Shown piece by piece: positions 1-8,518 of a stretch of DNA of 64,000 bases (its first letter is position 1; every line of letters begins with the position of its first letter). A program made the translations under genes and the position numbers. Under the pieces are notes generated by a model that made no database searches, was not told the origin of the DNA, and saw nothing but the letters and a program-made list of their open reading frames with translations. This DNA comes from DASQMT01 sp963835735. Its GTDB lineage: Bacteria > Actinomycetota > Thermoleophilia > Solirubrobacterales > Solirubrobacteraceae. The stretch spans positions 372,001 to 436,000 of the forward strand of contig CAWIGP010000009.1 of assembly GCA_963835735.1 (NCBI GenBank), in the 5' to 3' direction.

Positions 1-1842
1 GTCGTCACCGAGCTGCCCTTCATGGTCAAGAAGGGCGGCGACAGCGGTCTGATCCGCAAGATCGCCGACCTCGTGCACGACAAGAAGATCTCCGAGATCT
101 CCGACCTGCGCGACGAGTCCGATCGCAAGGGAATGCGGGTCGTGATCGAGCTCAAGCGCGGCGTGATCCCCAAGGTCGTGCTGAACAAGCTCTACAAGCA
201 CACCGCGATGCAGACGACGTTCGGTGTCAATGCGGTCGCGCTGGTCGACAACGTCCCGCGCACGCTGCCGCTGCGGTCGATCATCCACAACTACGTCCAG
301 CATCAGCGCGAGGTCATCGTCCGCCGCGCGAAGCACGAGCTCAGGACGCTGGAGGCGCAGGTCCACCGGCTCGAGGGCCTGCTGATCGCGCTCGACAACC
401 TCGACGCGGTGATCGAGCTGATCCGCGGCTCACGTGACCGCGACGAGGCTCGCACCGGGCTGATCGAGAACTTCGAGCTGAGCTACATCCAGGCGCAGGC
501 GATCCTCGAGCTGCGCCTGCAGCAGCTGACAGCGCTGGAGGCCGACTCGATCAAGCGCGAGCACGCCGACAAGGTCGAGCGGATCGGCGAGCTGCGCGAG
601 CTGCTCGGCGATGAGGGCAAGGTGCTGACTCTGATCAAGGACGAGCTGGGCGAGATCCGCGACCGCTACGGCGACGAGCGGCGCACCCAGATCACGTTCG
701 CCGAGGACGACCTCGACATCGAGGACCTGATCCAGGACCAGCAGATGGTGATCACGATCACCAAGTCCGGCTACATCAAGTCGCTCCCGCTCGCCACCTA
801 CCGCCAGCAGCGACGCGGCGGCGTCGGCGTGACCGGGATGGGCATGAAGGACGAGGACTACATCGAGCACCTCTTCGTGACCTCGACGCACGACTACCTC
901 CTGTTCTTCACGAACCGCGGCAAGGTCTACCGCTCGAAGGTCTACGACCTGCCGGACGCGCCGTCGCGCCAGTCCAAGGGCCGGCACCTCGGCAATGTGC
1001 TGCCGCTGCGCGAGGGCGAGCGAGTGCAGTCCGTGCTCGCGACGCGCGACTACAGCGAGTCGACGTATCTCTTGTTCGCGACGAAGCGCGGCACGATCAA
1101 GAAGACCGAGCTGCAGGCTTACAACACGCCGATCAAGGCCGACGGCATCATCGCGATCAAGATCCGCGACGACGACGAGCTCGTCGCCGTGCGCCGGGTC
1201 GACGAGGGCGACGAGGTGCTGATGGTCTCCAAGCAGGGGCTCACCGTGCGCTTCTCCGAGAAGGACGCGCGCGCGATGGGCCGCGACACCAGCGGCGTGC
1301 GCGGCATGGACGTCGACAATGGCGACAACGAAGTGATCGCGATGGACGTCGCGCGCGACGACCAGTACCTGCTGGTGGTCACGGAGAACGGCTTCGGCAA
1401 GCGGACGCCGGTCGCCGACTATCGCAAGACATCGCGGGGCGCCAAGGGCGTCAAGACGATTCAGCAGACCGAGGCCAAGGGCGCGCTGGCCGCCGCCCTC
1501 GTGGTCCGCGACCATCACCAGCTCGTGTTCATCTCGCAGAACGGGATGATCCAGCGGATCGCCGTGCGCGAGCTGCGCCCGCTCGGGCGCAACGCCCAGG
1601 GCTTCCGGCTCATGAACGTGCGCGACGACGACGTCGTCTCCGCGGTCGCACTGGTCGTGGAGAGCGAGGCGAACGGCGCCGTCGTCGAGGGTGTGCCGGT
1701 CTCGCTCGACGCGCCCGGCACGGCCGACGAGCCGGCGCTCGAGGGCGACGGTGTGATCGCCGCCGACCCCGACGAGGAGTCGCTGCTCGACGTGCCCGAG
1801 GTGACCGGCGACGACATGCCGGACTCCGACCTCGAGGAGTAG
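1..1842 (+). CDS. gyrA: DNA gyrase subunit A, C-terminal part (5' end outside window)
   Basis: Open from the first base; the last 613 residues are present. It begins in the late breakage-reunion domain, followed by a long coiled-coil-like helical stretch and then a six-bladed C-terminal beta-pinwheel. The GyrA box that wraps DNA and distinguishes gyrase from topoisomerase IV is at 808-828 and reads QRRGGVG, one change from the usual QRRGGKG. The protein ends in an acidic tail rich in Asp and Glu. With GyrB it introduces negative supercoils. The active-site Tyr and quinolone-resistance region lie upstream of the window. A strong hairpin follows the stop codon. Confidence 0.97.
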   Translation, partial: VVTELPFMVKKGGDSGLIRKIADLVHDKKISEISDLRDESDRKGMRVVIELKRGVIPKVVLNKLYKHTAMQTTFGVNAVALVDNVPRTLPLRSIIHNYVQHQREVIVRRAKHELRTLEAQVHRLEGLLIALDNLDAVIELIRGSRDRDEARTGLIENFELSYIQAQAILELRLQQLTALEADSIKREHADKVERIGELRELLGDEGKVLTLIKDELGEIRDRYGDERRTQITFAEDDLDIEDLIQDQQMVITITKSGYIKSLPLATYRQQRRGGVGVTGMGMKDEDYIEHLFVTSTHDYLLFFTNRGKVYRSKVYDLPDAPSRQSKGRHLGNVLPLREGERVQSVLATRDYSESTYLLFATKRGTIKKTELQAYNTPIKADGIIAIKIRDDDELVAVRRVDEGDEVLMVSKQGLTVRFSEKDARAMGRDTSGVRGMDVDNGDNEVIAMDVARDDQYLLVVTENGFGKRTPVADYRKTSRGAKGVKTIQQTEAKGALAAALVVRDHHQLVFISQNGMIQRIAVRELRPLGRNAQGFRLMNVRDDDVVSAVALVVESEANGAVVEGVPVSLDAPGTADEPALEGDGVIAADPDEESLLDVPEVTGDDMPDSDLEE

Positions 1843-1851
1843 CCAGAAACG

Positions 1852-1883
1852 CCGAGGGCCCCGGTCGACACCGGGGCCCTCGG
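1852..1883 (+). terminator. Hairpin terminator after gyrA
   Basis: A perfect 14-bp stem (1852-1865 with 1870-1883) and a CGAC tetraloop start 10 bases after the gyrA stop codon. There is no T-tract, as is common for hairpin terminators in very GC-rich actinobacteria. Confidence 0.75.
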
Positions 1884-1920
1884 GAACTTCTCGCTGGACT
1901 ACTTGGCCGTCGCCAGCTGA

Positions 1921-2056
1921 CTAAGCGGCCGGGGGGACGAGCTCCGGCGCCGGCGGCGGCGGTGCCTCGGTGTGGATTCCGCTGACCAGCGGGTCCAGCA
2001 CCAGGCTGGTACTAGCGGCCGGGCACCTCCAGGGTCCCGTAAGAACTGTCACTCAA
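1921..2056 (-). CDS. Possible small protein downstream of the HNH gene
   Basis: Between gyrA and the HNH gene, the minus strand has a very strong ribosome-binding site (AAAGGGGGTGG, 2064-2074) about 7-10 nt before a TTG codon at 2056. That frame reads MSDSSYGTLEVPGR and then a stop. One base later the neighbouring frame stays open to 1921 and encodes a Pro-rich tail ending in ELVPPAA. A GTG at 2050 starts the same second frame without interruption (43 residues). Given the many +1 shifts in this window, the natural product may be a single peptide of about 44 residues. I do not recognise it. The rest of the 1884-2198 gap shows no other gene. Confidence 0.3.
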
Positions 2057-2081
2057 CTTCGGACCACCCCCTTTCTCTGGT

Positions 2082-2099
2082 GTTCGCAGAGTAGCGAAC
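2082..2099. promoter_or_regulatory. Operator-like palindrome GTTCGC-N6-GCGAAC
   Basis: A perfect 6-bp inverted repeat with 6-base spacing lies just upstream of the strong ribosome-binding site of the putative small gene. On the minus strand its centre reads TACTCT, a weak -10-like hexamer. It could be an operator over a promoter. The arms are in the reverse order of a LexA box, so I do not call it SOS-related. Confidence 0.3.
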
Positions 2100-2198
2100 C
2101 GCGCCGACGGCCTGCACATAGTGCGCTCCGCGGGTCATCCGGACCGCGTTCTGATGGCGAGGCCGGACGTCCGTGGCCGGCTTGACCGGGCTGCGCCC

Positions 2199-2798
2199 TC
2201 ATGCCGCTTCCGGCACGAGGTACTGCTTCCAGGTCGCCGGGATCGTCGGGGAGGCGAGCTGGATGAACACGTTGGGGCTCGGAATGCGCGGCTTGACCCG
2301 CGGGTGCATTCCGACCTGGTGCGGCAGCCGGTCGCCCTTGCGCCGGTTGCACGGCGCGCACGACGCGACGATGTTCTCCCACTCCGAGCCGCCGCCCTTC
2401 GAGCGCGGGATCACGTGATCGACCGTGAGGCTCGTGCGCGCGCCGCAGTACTGGCACTGCCAGCCGTCGCGTGCGAACACCGCCCGGCGCGTGATCTTGC
2501 GCTTGTGCGAGTCGCGCGGGATGCGGACGTACGTGATCAGCCGGATCACGACCGGCTTGGTCATCGAGCCGCGCGCCCAGCGCAGCTCGTGCGCGCCGAT
2601 CTCTATGACCTCGGCCTTCTCCTTCAGCAGCAGCACCGTGGCGCGCCGGACCGTGCACACGTTGATGGGCTCGTACGTCGCGTTGAGCACCAGCACACGA
2701 CCACCTGACCAACGGCCGGAGCCGTCAGTTTGCGATCCGTGCCGCTGGTGGTCGAGCGGCACGGACCCCGTTGGCGCTGGGGGTACGGCGGTGGCCAT
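2199..2798 (-). CDS. HNH endonuclease family protein
   Basis: The 199-residue product has the HNH nuclease core: CQYC near residues 114-118, the DH pair at about 127-128, and CAPCNRRKG at about 147-155. The two cysteine pairs form the structural zinc knuckle and the His/Asn residues bind the catalytic metal. An N-terminal segment (residues 33-95) resembles the alpha/beta leader of the actinobacterial 'VLNATYEP' HNH family. Such stand-alone HNH proteins are widely conserved in Actinobacteria, but their cellular role is not established. The first ~30 residues are low complexity and no clear ribosome-binding site precedes the ATG, so a start nearer residue 33 is possible. Confidence 0.85.
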   Translation of the reverse strand: MATAVPPAPTGSVPLDHQRHGSQTDGSGRWSGGRVLVLNATYEPINVCTVRRATVLLLKEKAEVIEIGAHELRWARGSMTKPVVIRLITYVRIPRDSHKRKITRRAVFARDGWQCQYCGARTSLTVDHVIPRSKGGGSEWENIVASCAPCNRRKGDRLPHQVGMHPRVKPRIPSPNVFIQLASPTIPATWKQYLVPEAA

Positions 2799-2834
2799 CG
2801 CTGGGCGGCAGTGTAGACGGTGCGTCCGGCGGTT

Positions 2835-3701
2835 TTAGTGCCCAGCCGTGAACGAGCCGAGAACGCGCACCGCCTCGCAATGGCCGCGCAAACCAGCGAT
2901 CGCGGCGGCGACCTCCGGGTTCGAAGCCGCCCCTACGAGATCGCAGAAGAACATGTAGTGGCCCAGGCCGATGCGGCGGGGGCGGGACTCGATCCGGCTG
3001 AGGCTGATGCCGCGTGCGGAGAACTCGGTGAGGCAGGCGACGAGCCAGCCGGGCGCGAGGTCGCCGCCGCCCCAGAAGACGAGCGCGGTCTTGAACGTGG
3101 GGGACGAGGCGTCGGGCGACGAGGGCGCGGGCGGGGTGGTTGGCGTGCGGCTGAGCCAGGCGAAGCGGGTGGCGTTCTCGGGGTCGTCCTCGATCCCGTC
3201 GGCGAGGACGGTCGCGCCGTACAGCCGGGCGGCGTGGCGGGTGCCGATCGCGGCGTGCGGCTCGGCGCCGGCGAGCGTGCCGCCCTCGGCGACCGCGCGC
3301 ACGGCGTCGGCTGTCGACGGCTCGGCGACGATCGCCGCACCGGGGAGCTGCTCGCGCAGGAACGCGGCGCACTGGCCGATCGCCTGCGGGTGCGAGTGCA
3401 CGGTGCGCACCTCGTCGGGCGCGATCGGCTCTGCGCCGGCGAGGCAGTAGGAGACCTCGTGGACCAGTTCGCCGACGATGACGACGTCCGGCGCGTCGAA
3501 CACCAGCGCGTCGAGCGTGGCCGCGACCGCGCCCTCGCGCGAGTTCTCCAGCGGCACGAGCCCGCGCTCGACCGATCCGTCCTGCACGGCGGCCACCACG
3601 GCCGGGACCGAGGACAGCTCGACCGGCTCGACCGGCAGGCCCGACGCCACGAGCGCGGCGTGGGAGTTGGTGCCGGGCGGCCCCAGGTAGGCGGCGCGCA
3701 T
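2835..3701 (-). CDS. pheA: Prephenate dehydratase
   Basis: The 288-residue monofunctional enzyme converts prephenate to phenylpyruvate in phenylalanine synthesis. The prephenate dehydratase domain occupies residues 1-185 and opens with AYLGPPGTNSHAA; a conserved LVPLENS segment follows. The ACT regulatory domain (about 200-280) includes the ESRP signature, typical of phenylalanine feedback sites. There is no chorismate mutase domain. The ATG overlaps the stop of the upstream DUF4446 gene as ATGA, so the two are probably cotranscribed and translationally coupled. Confidence 0.93.
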   Translation of the reverse strand: MRAAYLGPPGTNSHAALVASGLPVEPVELSSVPAVVAAVQDGSVERGLVPLENSREGAVAATLDALVFDAPDVVIVGELVHEVSYCLAGAEPIAPDEVRTVHSHPQAIGQCAAFLREQLPGAAIVAEPSTADAVRAVAEGGTLAGAEPHAAIGTRHAARLYGATVLADGIEDDPENATRFAWLSRTPTTPPAPSSPDASSPTFKTALVFWGGGDLAPGWLVACLTEFSARGISLSRIESRPRRIGLGHYMFFCDLVGAASNPEVAAAIAGLRGHCEAVRVLGSFTAGH

Positions 3702-4225
3702 CAGCTCTCGAGCACCGCCGTGCCGCGCTCGCCGGCGAGCGCGCGCCGGATCGCCTCCTCCTCCTCGGGGGAGAGCAGGTGCTCGCCGCGGCCGTCGACT
3801 ACCTGCTTGCAGTACAGCCGCGCGGTGTCGCGGTGCGCGATCGAGGAGAGCACGACGCCGTTGCGCTCGGCGTCCAGCAGCGCGAGCGACGCCGACTGGT
3901 GTCCGGACAGCTCCCCGTAGGCGTCGTAGCGCACGAGCGCCCGGTACGTGATGGCGCCGTCGAGCCGCTCCTCCGCCAGCGCCACGCGCTCGTCCAGCCG
4001 CACGGCGATCTCCTCCACGCGGTCGTTGAGCTGCATGAACGCCTCCTGCAACCCGGCGGCGTGCGCGACGAGATCCTCCCGCCGGGACTCGCCCAGGACC
4101 ACCTGCTGAGAGCCGCGCAGCCGTCGCATCCGCAGCGCGAGCATGCACGTGAGCAGCAGCGAGATCAGTGCGAGCCCGCCGGCCGACAGGGCCGCGATAC
4201 CGGCCGGATCGGTCAGGTCGTTCAC
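3701..4225 (-). CDS. DUF4446 family membrane protein
   Basis: A 174-residue protein with one N-terminal membrane helix (about residues 9-30), a charged coiled-coil-like segment (about 45-90) and a C-terminal DUF4446 domain. That domain is recognised by its VRYDAYGELSGHQSASLALL block and by LSPEEEEAIRRAL near the end. Function is unknown across the family. In many Gram-positive genomes it lies near chromosome-maintenance genes; here it is directly upstream of pheA with a 1-base overlap, which probably reflects operon packing and not a pathway link. Confidence 0.85.
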   Translation of the reverse strand: MNDLTDPAGIAALSAGGLALISLLLTCMLALRMRRLRGSQQVVLGESRREDLVAHAAGLQEAFMQLNDRVEEIAVRLDERVALAEERLDGAITYRALVRYDAYGELSGHQSASLALLDAERNGVVLSSIAHRDTARLYCKQVVDGRGEHLLSPEEEEAIRRALAGERGTAVLES

Positions 4226-4245
4226 GCCGTCAGAGCTTACGAGGG

Positions 4246-5352
4246 CTACTGCTGCGAGAACAGCGCCGAGTACTCGGCCTTGTTGTTGTCCGTCTTCTCC
4301 TCGCCGGGCACCGCCTTGACCTCGACCGTGATGTCCACGGGCGTGTCGAACGGTGGCGGAGAGTCGAGGCTGAGCGTGGCCGTCGCCGTCTCGCCGGCCG
4401 CGACCGACGGGACGTTCCTGGTCACCCGGATCGGCTCCTGCCCGCCCGCGATCCGCAGCACGACGTCGATGTCGACCTCGTCGTTCTCGCCCTGGTTGGT
4501 GAAGTTGACCGTGAACTCGGTATCGGCGCCGTAGGCGATCCGGTTCGGGGCGTCGGGATCGAGCGTCTGATCGCCGACCTGGACGGAGTCGATGCCGGTT
4601 CCGTGTAGGCCCGGCGCCGGCTCACGTCCGCTGCCGTCGGCGGCGTCGGCCGAGAGCTGCTGGCCGAGCGCGTCGGCGACCGTGTTGGGATCGAGCCACT
4701 GCCAACCCGGGAAGAACTGCGTGCGCTGCAGCCGCTGCGCGCCGACGTCGGCGTCCCGCAGCTCCTGCTCGATCAACGGATAGACGCGCTGCGCGTAGAG
4801 CACGTCGGAGCTGAGGAACAGCGACATCGCGCCGGCGATCCGCTCGATCGCGCGGTCGGCCTGCTCGGCGTCGGAGCTGAGCGCCGTGCGGATCTGGTCG
4901 GCGACCTGCTGGAGCCCGTCGCGCCGGAACTCCATCGCGGTCAGGAACGAGCGCTGAGCCGCGGTCATCTCGCCCGGCGTCGAGATCCGCTTCGCCTGCT
5001 GGTACTGCTGATCCGCCTGGACCCTGTAGCCGGCTACCTGCGTGGCGAGGTCGCCGGTGCTCGGATTGCGCAGCAGGTCGAAGAACGGCTTGCCGACCTG
5101 ACTGTCCGAGTCGCGCACGATCGACGCGACGTCGCTGTTGTAGTCCTTCAGCGCGGTCTCCTTCGCCGACTGGCGGCAGCCGCGGACGATGAAGATGAGC
5201 AGCACGACGACCACCAGGAGGCCGCCGAACAGCACGATCTGCCGGAGGAGCACGGTCTGGCGATCCGGACGGCCGGACGGGCCGCGGGCGACCGCCGGAC
5301 GTCTGGACCGGACACGTGTGCTGGGCTCGTCGTCCTCGTCGAAGAAGGACAA
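4246..5352 (-). CDS. Single-pass membrane protein with CARDB-like C-terminal domain
   Basis: The 368-residue protein has a short acidic/basic cytoplasmic N-terminus, one membrane helix (about residues 36-58) ending in RGCRQ, a helical extracellular region (about 60-230) and a C-terminal beta-rich domain (about 250-365). The C-terminal part has the VNFTNQGENDEVDIDV pattern of CARDB-type adhesion domains. The start is TTG, with GAGGAG 9 nt upstream. The family is common in Solirubrobacterales-like genomes but I know no assigned function; an envelope or cell-wall role is an inference from topology and neighbours. Confidence 0.8.
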   Translation of the reverse strand: MSFFDEDDEPSTRVRSRRPAVARGPSGRPDRQTVLLRQIVLFGGLLVVVVLLIFIVRGCRQSAKETALKDYNSDVASIVRDSDSQVGKPFFDLLRNPSTGDLATQVAGYRVQADQQYQQAKRISTPGEMTAAQRSFLTAMEFRRDGLQQVADQIRTALSSDAEQADRAIERIAGAMSLFLSSDVLYAQRVYPLIEQELRDADVGAQRLQRTQFFPGWQWLDPNTVADALGQQLSADAADGSGREPAPGLHGTGIDSVQVGDQTLDPDAPNRIAYGADTEFTVNFTNQGENDEVDIDVVLRIAGGQEPIRVTRNVPSVAAGETATATLSLDSPPPFDTPVDITVEVKAVPGEEKTDNNKAEYSALFSQQ

Positions 5353-5493
5353 AAAATGAATCTCCTCGGGGGCCGCGCGCCTGTCGCGCAGCCGTGTGAA
5401 TCGTTGACAAGGATATGAGGCCGGTCGGCGGGACTCTTCGCCGCCCGCTCAGGTGAACCCTTTTCTGCAGCCTGAAGGGGCCGCCTCGCGCGC

Positions 5494-7213
5494 GTGGAAA
5501 TGAGCCACGTGGCCGCCACGGAGGAGCTGAGCGTAGGACTGGCCATGGGCCGCTACCGCCTCGGCCCGCGGCTCGGCGCCGGCGGCTTCGGCACGGTCTA
5601 TGCGGCGCGCGACGAGCGCCTCGGCCGACCGGTCGCGGTCAAGGTGATCCCGGCCGGCGGCGCGGCGCCGGAACGCGCGCAGCGCGAGGCGCGGGCGGTC
5701 GCGCGGCTCGACCACGACGCGATCGTCGCGCTGTTCGATGCGGGCGAGGAGGACGACTCCCGCTACCTCGTCTCCGAGCTGGTCGAAGGCCGCACCCTCG
5801 CGCAGCTCGAGGCCGCCGGCGAGCTGTCGGACCGCGACGTGCTGCGGATCGGGCTGGCGCTGGCCGACGCGCTCGCCCACGCCCACGAGCGCGGCGTGAT
5901 CCATCGCGACGTCAAGCCCCAGAACGTGATCGTGCCCGACGCGCCGAGCTCGCGCCGCAGCGCCGCGAAGCTGACGGACTTCGGCGTCGCGCATCTGGCC
6001 GGCGAGGACGCGCTCACGCACACGGGCGACGTCGTCGGCACGCTCGCCTACATGGCGCCCGAGCAGGCGTCCGGGCGCACCGTCGACGAGCACGCCGACC
6101 TCTACTCGCTCGGGCTCGTGCTGTACGAGGCGCTCGCCGGGGAGAACCCGGTCGCGGCCGGCTCGCCGACGGCGACCGCGCGGCGGATCGGCACGGTGCA
6201 GCCGCCGCTGGCGCGCCGGAGGGCAGACCTCCCCGCGGAGCTGTGCGCCGCGCTCGACCGCGCGATCGCGCCCAATCCCGAGCAGCGCGGCGAGCTCGAC
6301 GACCTGTTCGACGCGCTCGCCGACGCGCTCGGCGAGGTGTCCGACGAGGGCGGCACGATCGCGCCGCACCCGCTCGAGCGCCGGCTCCCGGTGCTGCCGC
6401 CGGCGATCGGACGGCTGGTCGCGCCGGCCGCGGCGGGCGCGCTGGTGTGGGCCGCGCTCGCGGGCCTGGCACCCGAGCCGGCGGTGCCGCCGGCGCTCGC
6501 GGGCGGCGGTCACGCTCGCGCTCGTCGCCGTGCTGCCGCGGGTCGGCTGGCTGGTGGCCGCGCTCTGCGTGCCGCTGCTGCTCGCGCTCGGCCCCATGCA
6601 GCGGCCCGGCGCCGCGCTGCTGGTCGCGGCGCTGGCGCTCGCCTCCCCGCTGCTGCTGCGCGCCGACGGGCGCGCCTGGGCGCTCCCCGCGGCAGCGCCG
6701 GTGCTCGGGCTGCTCGGACTCGCCGGCGCCTATCCCGCACTCGCCGGACGCGCGCCGCGCTGGGGCGCCCGAGCGGCGCTGGGGGCGCTCGGCGCGTGGT
6801 GGCTCGTGCTGGCAGAGCCGCTCGCGGAGCGCGCGCTCGTGTTCGGGCCGGCGCCGGACACGCCGGCGCGGCCGAGCTTCGACGGCGCGCTCGGCATCAC
6901 CGCAGGGGACGTGATCGCGCCGGCGGTGAGCTCCGGCGCCCTGCTGCTGGGCGCGATCTGGGCGGCCGCCGCGCTCGTGCTGCCGTGGCTCGTGCGCGGC
7001 CGCTCGCTGCCGTACGACGCGGCGATGGCGAGCGCCTGGAGCGCGGGCGTGGCCGTCGCCACGATCGCGCTGGGTGAGGCGCTCGGCGACCGCGTGGCGC
7101 AGAACGCGCCGCACGGGCTGCTGCCGGGCGCGGTGGCCGGCGCGGCGCTGGCGGTCGCGCTCGCGCACCTGCGCCGCGCCGGCGAGCCGGCGCCCTCGGA
7201 CGCGCAGACCTAA
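5494..7213 (+). CDS. Ser/Thr protein kinase with multi-pass membrane C-terminus (frameshifted)
   Basis: The N-terminal Hanks-type kinase is complete: glycine loop GAGGFGTV, invariant Lys in VAVKVI, catalytic HRDVKPQN, DFG and APEQ. After residue 300 the frame breaks near 6505, where one extra G (CGCG to CGGCG) moves the reading frame by +1. From 6530 the second frame encodes about six hydrophobic helices and ends at 7213. Read through, the product is about 570 residues: cytoplasmic kinase plus polytopic membrane domain, unlike the PASTA-type PknB nearby. The start could be GTG 5494, ATG 5500 or ATG 5545. The TAA stop lies in the palindromic repeat at 7211-7235. Confidence 0.85.
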
Positions 7214-7235
7214 AGAGGGACTGTCCCCGTTTAGG
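7211..7235 (+). repeat. Short palindromic repeat, copy 1
   Basis: A 25-bp sequence with core GGGACTGTCCCCGTT that matches 23 of 25 bases of the copy at 23044-23068. The GGGAC/GTCCC arms form a small hairpin. The copy supplies the stop codon of the kinase gene. It resembles REP-type palindromes moved by Y1 (RAYT) transposases; that assignment is inference and no such transposase is in this window. Confidence 0.7.
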
Positions 7236-7261
7236 TGGGCGGGAGTCACCATACTTGCGCG

Positions 7262-8026
7262 ATGAGCGTGCTGCGCAATCTCGAGTCGAAGCTCGCCGGC
7301 CTCGTCGAGGGGACGTTCTCGCGCGCCTTCAAGTCCGAGGTGCGTCCGGTGGAGATCGCGCGCAAGCTGGCGCGCGAGATGGACGAGCACCGCGTGCAGT
7401 CGCTCAGCCGCACCTACGCGCCGAACGAGTACACGGTCTGGCTCTCCTCCGAGGACCGCGAGCAGTTCTCGAGCTACGAGGACGAGCTGCGCGACGAGCT
7501 GTCCGGCTACCTGCTCGAGCATGCGCGGCGCGAGCGAGTGGCGCTGCTGACGCCGCCGGAGATCACGTTCAAGACCGACGAGCGGCTGCGGCTGGGCGAG
7601 TTCGGCATCCAGGCGCGGCTGGTGCGACCGCACGAGGATCCGGCCGCCGCGCCGCCGCAGCAGGCCGAGGAGGGCCACACGATGGTCTACTCGTCCTCGG
7701 AGCGGCTCTCGGAGCCGCTGCGCGAGCCCGACCCGCGCCGCGGCGCCGCGCGGCTGCGGATCGGTGGGCGGGTGGAGCTGCTCGGCACCGGCGGCGCGAC
7801 GCTGGGCCGCTCGCGCGAGGCCGACATCGTGCTCGACGACGTGAACGTCTCGCGCAAGCACGCCGAGGTGCGGCCGTCGGGCGGGTCGTGGATCGTACGC
7901 GACCTCGGGTCGACCAACGGCGTCAAGGTCAACGGTCGCCGGCTCGATCCCAGCCGGCCGCAGTCGATCAAGCCCGGCGACGTGATCGAGCTCGGCACGT
8001 CGCGCGCGATCTTCGAGCTCGAGTAG
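7262..8026 (+). CDS. fhaA: FhaA-like protein (DUF3662 plus FHA domain)
   Basis: The 254-residue protein has an N-terminal DUF3662 domain (about 1-130; opens with LRNLESKLAGLVEG) and a C-terminal FHA domain (about 160-250) with GRSREADIVL, SRKHAEV and LGSTNGVKVN, the phosphothreonine-binding loops. In mycobacteria FhaA (Rv0020c) binds phosphorylated MviN and helps regulate peptidoglycan synthesis under PknB. Here it heads the same gene order as in other actinobacteria: fhaA, fhaB, pstP, rodA, pbpA, pknB. It is probably the first gene of that operon, as an intergenic repeat separates it from the upstream kinase. Confidence 0.93.
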   Translation: MSVLRNLESKLAGLVEGTFSRAFKSEVRPVEIARKLAREMDEHRVQSLSRTYAPNEYTVWLSSEDREQFSSYEDELRDELSGYLLEHARRERVALLTPPEITFKTDERLRLGEFGIQARLVRPHEDPAAAPPQQAEEGHTMVYSSSERLSEPLREPDPRRGAARLRIGGRVELLGTGGATLGRSREADIVLDDVNVSRKHAEVRPSGGSWIVRDLGSTNGVKVNGRRLDPSRPQSIKPGDVIELGTSRAIFELE

Positions 8027-8028
8027 CG

Positions 8029-8514
8029 ATGCTGGATCCCGTCGCCGTCGCATTGAAGTTCGGGTTCCTGGCGATCCTGTACCTGTTCCTGCTCTGGATG
8101 GCGCGCTCGGCGCTCAAGGATCTGCGCCGCAGCACGGGCGACGGGCGGGAGCAGGGAGTGGATCCGGCGTACGCGGACGGGACCGGCCTGCACACCGCCG
8201 GGTCGCCGCGTGGCGCGAGCGGCGCGCCGAAGCTGCGCGTCGGCTCGGGCGCCGGACTGCGCGCCGGCGCCGCCTACGATCTCTCCGAAGGCGCCGTCCT
8301 CGGGCGCGGCGACCAGGCCGACATCGTGCTCGAGGACTCGTTCGCATCCTCGTCCCACGCACGGCTCGTCCCCCACGGGGATGTCATCGTGTTAGAGGAT
8401 CTGGGCTCGACCAACGGGACCTACCTGAACGACGAGCCGCTGCGCGGACCGCAGCCCCTCCACCCGGGGGACCGCATCCGCATCGGCGACTCCGCCTTCA
8501 CCTTCGAGCGTTGA
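8029..8514 (+). CDS. fhaB: FhaB/FipA-like FHA protein
   Basis: The 161-residue protein has one N-terminal membrane helix (about residues 5-24) and a C-terminal FHA domain with GRGDQADIVL, SSSHARL and LGSTNGTYLN. It matches actinobacterial FhaB (FipA), a membrane-anchored phosphothreonine reader that links kinase signalling to division and cell-wall enzymes. It starts 2 nt after the fhaA stop. Confidence 0.92.
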   Translation: MLDPVAVALKFGFLAILYLFLLWMARSALKDLRRSTGDGREQGVDPAYADGTGLHTAGSPRGASGAPKLRVGSGAGLRAGAAYDLSEGAVLGRGDQADIVLEDSFASSSHARLVPHGDVIVLEDLGSTNGTYLNDEPLRGPQPLHPGDRIRIGDSAFTFER

Positions 8515-8518
8515 CCGC

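Noticed and set aside
5404..5409. TTGACA as a promoter for the first kinase
   Set aside because: No -10-like hexamer lies 16-19 bases downstream; the position reads CGGCGG.
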